Source: Montifringilla adamsi
Lineage: Eukaryota > Chordata > Aves > Passeriformes > Passeridae
Length of the DNA: 64,000 nt
NCBI GenBank assembly: GCA_017590115.1
Contig: JAGGNK010011114.1
Coordinates: 5,075,733 to 5,139,732, forward strand
Direction: 5' to 3'
The notes below the pieces were generated by a model, which saw only the letters and a list, made by a program, of their open reading frames with translations, had not been told where the DNA came from and did not search any database. Of this stretch, positions 55,556 to 64,000 are shown one piece after another. Every line of letters starts with the position of its first letter. Position 1 is the first letter of the stretch. A program made the position numbers and the translations under genes.

Positions 55556-57305
55556 ATGGAAAAGCTTAAAGGAATTTTGGGCAGCAATGTCCCCATACTG
55601 CATACTTCTCCTTTGGGGTGCTTATTAGCACATTGGAAACAGGGTAATTTTAGGGAAGAGTTACGTAAGGCTAAGTTGAATTGATTATTGTAATGCATGG
55701 TGGCCAGAATATGTCTTGGAGGATGGCGAAAAGTGGCCAGAGAATGGGTCTTTGCAATATAACACCATTTTGCAGTTGATGTCATTTTGTAAGCGAGAAG
55801 GAAAATGGGACGAGGTTCCGTATGTTGATTTGTTTTTCTATTTGCGAGGTAAGCCAGAATGGCAGGTTGAATGTGGATTAATGGTGGTTAGAGCATCTGC
55901 AAGTGATAAGTGTGGGGTTTGTGTAAAAGAGAAACGTTGTCTAGAACATTTGGCGTTGAAGGAAAGTCTGAGTAGGAAAAACAATACAGATGTTGATTTA
56001 CAGGTAGCTCCAACAAGACCAAGAGAACCTAACCCTATCCCGCCTGCTTCACCTGCCCCTATTTCACCGTCTGCTCCTACTTCACCTAATTCTATCTTGC
56101 CTAGTCCTACTTCATCCTTCTCTCTTTATCCTCGTCTCCCACCATCACCTGATCTCTCTTCCATGGGAGATTATCAAAATTTAACTGTGATACAAGGAAG
56201 GGGAGGGGATGTAAGTGAAGGAGATAGTGATAGTGGAGATGAATCAGTGACACCAGTATCTCATATGACTCGAACTCGGTCAAAGCTTGTCCCTGTCTTG
56301 GCTAGAAAAGACCTGGGCAGACAAAAACCGACCTTGATTGCCCCCTTGTGACAAGGAGTAAGAGTGGAGGGGCCAGTGTTTGTAAAAGAACCTTTTTCTC
56401 CTGCAGATTTAGTCATTTAGAAACCACTGACTGAGACTTATAAGGAAAATCCTGATAAAGTGGCATGGGTGGTAAAAATGGTTATGAAAACTCAGAATCC
56501 AGATTGGGATGATATACAAGTAATATTAGATACTTTAATGTATTCTACTGAGAAAGAGATGGTACTTAAGGCAGCCAAGGAAAGGGCAAGGGAGGACATC
56601 AGAAATGGACTCGTAATAGGAACTCTAGATGATTATTTTCCAACTGAGGATCCAGGGTGGGATACTAATGTACCTGGGCATATGCAGAGGCTGAAGAAAT
56701 ATCAGGAGTGGGTCCAGATAGGAGTTCAGAACACTGTGCCTAAGACTATGAATTGGTCAGAACTGTATGAGGTCAGACAGGAAAAGAAAGAATCCCCTAC
56801 CGCGTTTTTGGAAAGGCTTAAGGACGCAGCAAGGAAATATACAGATCTCCAAATAGACACAGAACAAGCAAAGTTTCAACTCACTCTCATATTCCTGGGG
56901 CAGTCACAGGATGATATCAGGAGGAAATTGCAAAAATTAGAAGGGGAGGAATTAAGGAATCTGGATAAACTACTTGAGGTAGCCTAGAAGGTATACAATA
57001 ATAGGGACAAGGAGGTTAGTGAAAGGTAGCGGCAAAATCTTTTGGCAATAATACAAGGAAACGGGAACCCAGATTTCAGAGGATGTGGCAGAGGTGGTCG
57101 TGGACTGGGTAGAGGCGGGTTTGGCAGGGGCCGTGGAGGACGAGTCATGCAAGGGTTAAGCTTAAATCAGTGTGCATATTGCAAGCAGGAGGGACATTGG
57201 AAGAGAGAATGCCCGAGCAACCCGAACAACTGGTTTAACCAGGGCAATCAGTTCCAGCAGGAAGACGTTGCCAAGGCTATGGTACTAGGAGAATATCACA
57301 GCTGA
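55556..57305 (+). pseudogene. gag: gag of provirus L
   Basis: Matrix starts at 55556 (MEKLKGILG, SPLGCLLAHW), shifts frame near 55680 and continues with AWWPEYVLEDGEKWP and LQYNTILQLMSF. A Pro-rich linker follows (to 56351). Capsid: DWDDIQVILDTLM near 56500, then PGHMQRLKKYQEW and KTMNWSELYEV (56460-56987 open). Nucleocapsid: a Gly/Arg-rich stretch and one knuckle, CAYCKQEGHWKREC (57171-57212). In-frame stops at 56349, 56418 and 56985 lie where Trp is plausible. The gag frame ends TGA at 57303, with pol in the same frame. Confidence 0.9.
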
Positions 57306-58060
57306 CTAGAAATGAAACAATCCACACAGGAACCTTTAGTGACTTTACTGTTAGGCGATAGAGAGGTGAAATTTCTGGTGGATACAGGGGCCACATATTC
57401 TGTACTAAATTATTTGCAAGGGCAAATTTGGGACAAGCAAACAACAATAGTTGGGGCCACAGGGAAGGAGGAAAATCGGCCATTCTTACAACCCTTAGAT
57501 TTGTGTTTCTGGAACAAGGTTTTAATGCATGAATTCTTATATGTCCCTGAGTGTTCGATTCCACTTTTAGGAAGACATTTATTAGCAAAACTTGATGCAG
57601 TAATAACCTTTGAGAATGGGGAACTTCTAATGAAAATACCTGAATCAAAGACAGGAAAAATTTTAATGATAAAAGAAAAACTGGTCCCCTCTATCCCTAG
57701 GGAAGCAGAAGATGCAGCGATCCCCTCTGTATGGGAAACAGATATACCAGGAAAATCTAAATTGGCGCAGCCAGTGCATGTAGAGTTAAAAGAAGGGGCG
57801 AGGGCTGTACAGGTCAAACAGCATCCCATAAAACCAGAAGCACGGCAAGGAATAGTAAAGATTATTGATAAATTCTTGAAATACCAAATTCTAGAGGAAT
57901 GTGAATCAGAATTTAATACAGCAATATTTCCAGTGAAGAAACCAAATGGTGAGTATAGATTAGTGCAGGATTTGAGAGCAATAAATGAAATAACAAGACA
58001 TTTATCCAGTGGCTGCAAATTCCTACACATTGCTGACATCCGTAAAAGAGATATATAAAT
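57306..58060 (+). pseudogene. pro: Protease and RT start of provirus L
   Basis: Directly after the TGA the frame continues and is open for about 250 codons. Protease: KFLVDTGATYSVLN keeps the full DTGA active site; VGATGKEENRPF is the flap and PLLGRHLLAK the closing helix. RT fingers follow with FPVKKPNGEYRLVQDLRAIN. A single-base shift near 58000 ends the frame. The protease domain itself looks intact. Confidence 0.9.
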
Positions 58061-58770
58061 TGTTTACTGTAATTGATCTAAAAGATGCCTTTTTCTGCAT
58101 GCCCCTTGACAAAGAAAGTAGGAAACTGTTTGCCTTTGAATGAGAAAATCCAGGGAATGGAAGGACAACCCAGCACACCTGGACACAGCTTCCACAAGGT
58201 TACAAGAACAGTCCAACCCTATTCGGAAACCAACTGGCAATGGAGCTGAAAATCTGGACCGAGAATGGGCAAGTACCAAGAGACCAATATCTGTTGTTGC
58301 AGTATGTCGATGATATACTGATAGATACAGAATAAAAAGCAATCTGTATAAAGGTAACCATCGAGATTTTAAATTCACTGGGAATGGGAGTATATAAAGT
58401 ATATAAAGTATCCAGAGAAAAGGCACAAATTGCCCGACAGACCGATCTACCTGGGATATGAAATCTCAGAAGGGCAACGAAAACTAGATACTAACCGTAT
58501 CCAAGCTATCTGTGCTATTCCAGAGCACCAGAATCTACACGAGCTGCAAATCTTCCTTGGGATGGCAGGGTGGTGTAGCCTGTGGATCATGGACTATGGA
58601 CTGATTATGAAACCCCTGTACGAAGCCCAGAAGATGCAGCCATTCACCTGGGGCAAACCACAGAAAGAAGCCTTCCTAAAATTAAAAGAAGCACAGACAA
58701 CTGCTCCAGCATTAGGGTTACCTGCTGTGTCTAAAGATTTTCAGCTCTTTGTACATGAAAGGCTGTGACT
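58005..58770 (+). pseudogene. pol: Reverse transcriptase of provirus L
   Basis: After the shift the frame shows VIDLKDAFFCMPL (catalytic Asp), then a TGA at 58140 in place of a conserved Trp. LPQGYKNSPTLF follows, then QYVDDILID near 58305 with an intact YVDD. The thumb (frame 58430-58768) has LGYEISEGQRKL and FLGMAGWCSLWI. The RT catalytic residues are kept, but stops and shifts break the chain. Confidence 0.9.
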
Positions 58771-59872
58771 AGCACTGGGAGTCCTGACCCAACATCTGGG
58801 AAGCTGGAAAAGGCCGGTGGGCTATTTTTCCAAACAACTTGACAACGTAAGTGCCGGGTGGCCTTCATGTCTGCGGGCAGTCACAGCTACTGTGATGCTG
58901 ATACAAGAAGCCAGGAAGCTCACTATGTGAAGGCACATACATGTCTATGTACCATACATGGTAACTACTGTCTTAGAACAGAAGGGGGGCCATTGGCTAT
59001 CTCCAAGCAGGATGATAAAATTCCAGGTAATCCTGACTAAGCAGGATGATGTCACATTAAAGACAACTAACCTTTTCAATCCAGCTTTGTTTCTAGGTAC
59101 CACAACTGAAGAAGGCCCATTAGAAAATGACTGTGTAGAAGTAATAGAGTACACCTATTTGGCGAGTGAAGACCTGAAAGACGTCCCTCTAGAGCAACCA
59201 GAGTGGGAACTATTCACAGATGGGAGCAGCTTCATGGAGAACACAACCAGATACTCTGAATATGCGGTAACAACAATCAGTACAGTAGTGGAGGCGAAAG
59301 CATTACCACCAAATACATCTGCCCAGAAGGCAGAACTTGTTGCCTTAACCAGAGCATTAGAATTGAGTGAAGGGAAAAGGGTAAACATATGGACTGACTC
59401 AAAATATGCTTTTGGAGTGGTGCATGTACATGGAGCACTGTGGAAAGAAAGAGGACTACTGTCTTCTCAAGGTAAGCACATTAAACATCAAGATGCAGTC
59501 CTGCAATTGATAAAAGCAGTACAAAAATCTGAACAAGTGGCAATTATATGCTGTAAAGCACACCAATCAGGAAGCTCAAAAATTTGTGAGGGAAATTGAA
59601 AGGCAGACTCAACAGCCCGACAGGTTGCTCAAGAAGTACAAACAACAATGGCATTGATACCTTTAAAACTTAATGTATCTCAATTCAATTTGCCTCCAAA
59701 ACCAAAATATTCAGTAGAAGATGAGAGATTGGGACGTTTGCTAAATGCACAAAAGAATTCAGAAGGGTGGTATGTAACTGCACAAGGGCAGATAGTAGTA
59801 CCCCCCTTGATAATGACAGAAGTTCTACAAATTAAACATAACTGGGAGACCCAATCAGTTGGTGAATCATAA
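58770..59872 (+). pseudogene. pol: RNase H and first part of integrase, provirus L
   Basis: RNase H: ELFTDGSSFMEN near 59215 (Asp), AQKAELVALTRAL (Glu), NIWTDSKYAFGV (Asp), then a TGA at 59597 before ADSTARQVAQE. The frame 58958-59599 is open. The following part (59648-59872) carries LLNAQKNSEGWYVT and IVVPPLIM, the start of the integrase zinc-binding region, and stops. The rest of integrase is missing; env sequence begins within about 50 bp. Confidence 0.88.
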
Positions 59873-59922
59873 CTTCAAAATTACCTGAAATACAAAAGAA
59901 CAAAACAATTGCATGTAAACAG

Positions 59923-61043
59923 GTGCTGGAGTCGAGGCAAGTAGTCAAAGAAACCCGGAAAGTAATAGGGGAGTGGATGAGGCCTCTGAAGAAACTGGAC
60001 TGTATTTTAAATCATGGCAAGGTAGGACAAATCATAGAGTGGTGGGTTGAAGATCAAGACATTGCAAATTGGGAATGCTTCTTGCCACACTGTAAAAAGA
60101 TTACAGAAAATGTTACAGAAACCACTCTGGTGTGGAAGTGTGAGGCAAAAGATCAGAAAGGTCAGATAGAGCCTTGGGACAGTCCATGAGTATACTTCAA
60201 AAATTCCAATACCTAGCAAACACCCCTTGGTGCATTAAATGGGAAGGTTCTGAGAATGAAACAGATCCAGCAGTAATGAGCACTGCCACTAGTAGTAGAA
60301 CAAAGGCAGAAAAAGTAAGTTGGTGGGCATGTAATAAAACTTATGACTGTACTTGTGATGATATAGAGATAAAACAAATGCCACCCCCGGCAATAGACTT
60401 ACAAATTGCTTGTGCCTGCAGAGGGATCAAACATAAACAAGGTAAAGTGAATTACAGAATAATCGTAGGATGTACCAAGAGTACAATCCAAAGTCCAGGA
60501 CAATTTGTATGGGCAATAAATGATGGTACCTGGACAACACATCTGCCTGTAGATGGGAAAGCAAAAGAAATAACTTTGGGCCTCCCTAATTTATGTCCAA
60601 TTTGGAAAAAGTCCCCATTTAATGGAAAACACAAACTTCTGCAAATAAGAACAAGACGAGAAGTTCTAGATAATGAAAATCAAGATGACACTTGGCACAA
60701 ACCCACTAGTAGAGTGAAATTTGGGTGCGCCCTAGAGTCTTTGTTCGGTCCTATAGCAAACTATCAGAATAGAGAAATGTTGTACAAACTTACAGGTCAG
60801 GTAGATAAACTGGCAAGAGTCACTCGGGAAGGATTTAAAGAACTAAATGTACAATTACAAGCCACCACAAAAATGACTTTACAAAATCCTACTAATTGTA
60901 TTCTTAGTAATTTGGTTAGTTTACAGCATCCTAAAAGGAGAAATACAGAAGAAAACATGCTGGAACCGAAAAATAATAAAGGCACTGACACGAGATCCAC
61001 ACCCACCATCTTCTGGTTCTCCACTTCGTGCCAGCATCCATGA
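59923..61043 (+). pseudogene. env: env of provirus L, truncated
   Basis: Frame 59923-60189 contains surface-subunit sequence with Cys spacing and an N-glycosylation site (NVTET). Frame 60174-61043 (289 codons) continues with CNKTYDCTCDD, ACACRGIK and an RTRR cleavage-like site near 60655. A helical start of the transmembrane subunit follows (YKLTGQVDKLARVTREGFKE near 60785). It then loses similarity at about 60885, before the expected Cys motif and membrane span. The two frames overlap but are offset. The protein would not be membrane-anchored. Confidence 0.75.
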
Positions 61044-61163
61044 CAACCTTTACATCAATCATGGATTCGAAGAACATCAAGTATAGACTCAGAAACAAAG
61101 GACTGTATCAAGTGAAAACATTTGCACTTATAGTGAAGTGAAAATGCTTTCAAAGGGGGGAAA

Positions 61164-61422
61164 TGATAGTAAAAGATTTTAAAATCGTAGAAAATTCAGG
61201 GAGTTAGAAAGAAAGTTAGGCTTAGTAGGCCCTGGGAAAATGTTAAGGGTAGGCCCTGGGAAATGTTAGGCCTTGCGTTTGCTAGATCATGTGAAACTAC
61301 ACCTGTGTAATCAGTATATGGTAAATTATATAATTGTTAGATGTGATTAGATGCAATTATTGCTTAATTGTAAGAAGAAACATGAGAAACTATGTTAGGG
61401 GTTTGAGGGGGATCACGAGATA
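61164..61422 (+). mobile_element. 3' LTR of provirus L, truncated
   Basis: It is preceded by the polypurine tract CAAAGGGGGGAAA and starts TGATAGTAAAAG. It stops after about 259 bp at GATCACGAGA, where a (TATACTAA)n run begins. Confidence 0.88.
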
Positions 61423-61452
61423 TACTAATATACTAATATACTAATATACTGT
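61422..61452. repeat. (TATACTAA)n run
   Basis: About four eight-base units at the join of provirus L and element M; microhomology or replication slippage at a break is likely. Confidence 0.8.
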
Positions 61453-61459
61453 GCTCCTA

Positions 61460-62440
61460 TTTCTAGGAATTTCTTTTCCTCTGTTTCTCTGAACATTGGT
61501 ATATCCTGAATTTCTTCTGTGTGGGCCAGGACCATCATTATGTTCTCTTCTCCAGATTCAGCTGGATTCTTAGCCTCTAAGTCTGCTAAGTTGTTTCCCT
61601 GTATTTCTCAGGTGGGTCCTTTCTGGTGTCCCCGAATGTGCACCACAGCAATTTCCTTTGGCAATTGTAACGATTCTAATACTTCTGAGATAAGCCTTTC
61701 ATTAATTAATCCTTTCCCTTTTGAATTTAACAGTCTTCTTTCCTCCCAGATTTTCCCAAAACTATGCACTACTCCAAAGGCATACTTAGAATCAGTATAC
61801 ACAGTCCCATGTTTAAGTGCTAATATTTTAAGGGCTCATGTCAAAGCATACAACTCACATGCTTGGGCAGACCAGCTGGGAGGTAATTTTTTCTTTTCTA
61901 TGGTTATCAATTCCTCATTTACTATAGTATATCCTGACATTTGTTTCTCCTGGATTACTCTTGAGGACCCGTCAATGTATAATCCCTCCCTCCCCGAAGG
62001 GGTTGGTCTGTTAGTCTCTCACTTTGGTTTAACAGTTTATGATTTCTAAGCAACCATGCACTAGTTCTTCTACTGATTCTCTATATAAAAACTGAGCAGG
62101 ATTGAGGTGTTTATCTGTAACTAGTTCTAGATCATCTTTATCTCTTAGAATTGCTTTATATTTCAACACTCAGGAGTCAGTGAGCCACTTTTCAGCTTTT
62201 TGATTCAAAATATTTGCAACTGCATGTGGGGTGTGCATTTTTAATCTTCCTCCAAAAGTTAATTTTCTGCTTTCTTCTACTAGTAAGGCAGTGGCAGCTA
62301 CCACTTGGATACAGGTGAGCCACTCCCTACTAACAGGGTCCAACAATTTTGATAGGTAAGCCACTGGTTTATTGGACACCACCACTCTTGGGCACTCCAT
62401 GGGCTACCCCATTTTCCACATCTACAAATAAGTAAAAAGG
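61460..62440 (-). pseudogene. pol: RNase H and connection domain of element M
   Basis: YTDSKYAFGVVHSFGKIW near 61800 carries one catalytic Asp; HIRGHQKGPT ends the open frame at 61608. The connection domain reads KPVAYLSKLLDPVSREW near 62370 (frame 62400-62170). Stops and frameshifts separate the pieces. Confidence 0.82.
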
Positions 62441-63530
62441 TTTATCTAAAGCAGGAAAACTTAGAGCAGGGGCACTAATCAATTTTTGTTTTAAACTTTC
62501 AAATCTCTGTTCATCTTCTTTTTCCTATGTAATTTCTTCTTTTACTAAGTTTTCATACAGGAATTTAACAGCTTGAGTGTACCTTTCTATCCATATCCTA
62601 CAATATCCCAACAAGCCCAAAAGTTTTTTTAATTTCCTTTTTAGTTTTTGTCTGGGGGAGTAGGATTATTCTTGTGATCCTTTGAGGATTTAATCGCTGG
62701 CTTCCTTGGCTTATTATATGCCCTAAGTATTTAACTTCATTCTCTACAAATTGGAGTTTTTCTTTTGATACTCAAAGACTCTGGTTTCCTAAAACATTTA
62801 GTAATGATATGATGGATTCTCAGACTTTTTCTTCATCTTCCTGAGAGAAGTAAGTAATCAACATATTGGATAAGTTTTACCTCTGGTACTATGGTGAAAC
62901 TTTGTAGTACCTCTTTTAAGGCTTGTCCAAATAGGTTAGGGGATTCAGTAAATCCTTGGGGTAATTTGGTTCATCTGAATTGTTGTTTTCTGCCTGTATC
63001 AGGATCTTCTCATTCAAAAGCAAATATATCTCTGCTTTCCACTGCTAGGGGACAGGCCCAAAAGGCATCTTTGAGGTCTATCATACTAAACCACTGATGT
63101 GATAGAGGGATTTTACTTAATAGTGTGTAGGGATTGGGTACCACTGGATATCAATCTGCAGTTTGTTTATTTACTTCTCTCAGGTCTTGGACAAGCCTGT
63201 ACGTCTCATTTGATTTTCTCACTGGTAATATGGGGGTATTGTGGGGAGACATGCATGGTTCTAAACTTCCATTTTTAATCAATTCTTGAATTACTGTTTG
63301 CAACCCTCTTCTCCCTTCTAAAGAGAGTGGGTATTTCCATACTCGAATCAGGCAATCTGCATTAGTTATTTTGATTACAATAGGGGTTATTTTTAACTTC
63401 CCCCTATTCCCAGGCTTGGCCCAGACTACTTCCTCAATTTGCTTTTCATCCTCCTCTTTTAACTGGAGGAGTTTGACTATCATTTTATCCCCTTCTGGAA
63501 GCACCCTGATGCTTAACTGTACTTGTAAAT
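62441..63530 (-). pseudogene. pol: Reverse transcriptase of element M
   Basis: The fingers lie in the open frame 63612-63151 (ILPVRKSNETYRLVQDLREV). Further left, MIDLKDAFWACPLAVESRD near 63080 and LPQGFTESPNLFGQALKEV near 62960-62910 are read. The catalytic motif reads QYVDYLLL near 62865, so the second Asp of YVDD is Tyr. The thumb region is degraded. Confidence 0.84.
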
Positions 63531-63790
63531 CCCTCCCCAGCAAATTACATCCTGCCCCTGGTACAAATAAAACATCCCTCATTCCTATTTTGTTTGTTCC
63601 TTCAAATATCACGTTTTATGACTGGCACTTTAAATCCTTCCCCTTTTGCCCCTACTGCTTGAATTGTATTTTGGCTTTTCTTGCATCCTTTTGGAATTGT
63701 ACAAACACATGTCCTTTCTGCCCCTCTATCCACTAAAAATTCAAATTCCTCCTCCTGGCGACTTACTTTTAAAGTTATCAAGGGCTTCTG
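63531..63790 (-). pseudogene. pro: Protease of element M
   Basis: The active site near 63740 reads FLVDRGAERT: the Asp is kept but Thr of DTGA is Arg. VGAKGEGFKVP and LFVPGAGCNLLGRDL follow across a frameshift near 63612. Probably inactive. Confidence 0.8.
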
Positions 63791-63885
63791 GTGATATTTT
63801 GACCCCAGGAGATAGAGCCCCTTACCCTCCTATTCATCTGTTTCTTGAACCTCCCAAAAACTTTCAGATCTTTTTCTTTCTGTGG

Positions 63886-63927
63886 GCAGCTTCGCCTTAA
63901 GTGTCCAATTTCCTTGCAGTAATGACA
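63886..63927 (-). pseudogene. gag: Nucleocapsid zinc knuckle of element M
   Basis: CHYCKEIGHLRRSC, a complete CX2CX4HX4C knuckle, with basic residues on both sides. It is the C-terminal end of gag; the rest lies beyond the window. Confidence 0.88.
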
Positions 63928-64000
63928 GATTGGGCCCTGGTTATTAAATTCTCCTTTTTCCTTTTTAGGGCATCTTTCCCAGTGAGCTCTGTTCCCCTTA

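Larger units (their letters stand above)
54772..61422 (+). mobile_element. Class I (gamma-like) provirus L
   Basis: Two LTRs (54772-55253 and 61164-61422, the latter truncated), a primer-binding site, gag, protease-RT-RNase H, an env fragment and a polypurine tract. Integrase is deleted. Gag and pol share a frame across a TGA. The 3' LTR ends abruptly at a (TATACTAA)n run, so no target duplication can be tested. Confidence 0.9.
61453..64000 (-). mobile_element. Class I (gamma-like) provirus M, partial, runs off the window
   Basis: Right to left: nucleocapsid knuckle, protease, RT, RNase H. Integrase and env are absent at the left break. The sequence is clearly diverged from D, E and L. Its 5' part lies beyond 64000. 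Confidence 0.86.

Noticed and set aside
57410..58039. 209-codon minus-strand frame opposite protease/RT of provirus L
   Set aside because: It is the antisense of a well-supported pol frame, has no family resemblance, and mirrors codon use of the sense strand.

Overview
The window reads as bird DNA, most likely from a songbird. The first 11 kb is ordinary avian intergenic or intronic sequence with two old CR1 LINE remnants. From about 12.1 kb to the end, almost everything is stacked endogenous retroviruses (ERVs), inserted into one another in both orientations. Such ERV density is typical of the avian W chromosome or another non-recombining region; that placement is inferred. No intact host gene, tRNA, rRNA or CRISPR array was recognised.

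Layout. 1-11.2 kb: CR1 pieces (2.0-2.5 kb on minus, 3.5-3.9 kb on plus), poly-T/A tracts, a 67-bp tandem duplication, one candidate host exon (4359-4513) and a CpG-rich patch near 11 kb. 11.77-12.14 kb: a G-rich minisatellite of alternating 25/27-bp units. 12158-15287: a 5'-truncated ERVL (element C1, plus strand) with an LTR. 15288-21348 (element D) and 21349-26322 (element E): two related class I (gamma-like) proviruses on minus with env, pol, protease and nucleocapsid pieces. 26323-27392 (element G) and 28182-32198 (element F): gag-containing remnants on minus that carry a Cys-rich ORF just upstream of gag. An ERVK-type LTR (H1) lies between them. 32.2-34.5 kb: LTR K, an ERVK 5' end (J) and an ERVL leader fragment, all on minus.

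34480-48287: a near-complete ERVL provirus (A, plus strand) with both LTRs, a primer-binding site (PBS), gag, protease, RT, RNase H and integrase. A betaretrovirus-like provirus (B, 35220-41805) sits in its leader, with a solo LTR nested inside B's own 5' LTR. Another solo LTR (46549-46945) splits A's integrase. 48377-54488: solo LTR H2, then a minus-strand provirus (C) with env and a third copy of the Cys-rich ORF, broken by an ERVL LTR fragment. 54772-61422: a plus-strand class I provirus (L) with gag and pol in one frame across a TGA; its integrase is deleted and its env truncated. 61453-64000: another class I pol on minus (M), running off the window.

The coding parts are nearly all broken by stops, frameshifts or lost catalytic residues. 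The most unusual content is a family of small Cys-rich ORFs (F, G, C) lying before gag. In F and G a TAA stop overlaps the gag ATG as TAATG. ERVL leaders also share a hydrophobic pre-gag coding segment. Many in-frame stops sit where a related copy has TGG, which suggests G-to-A DNA editing.
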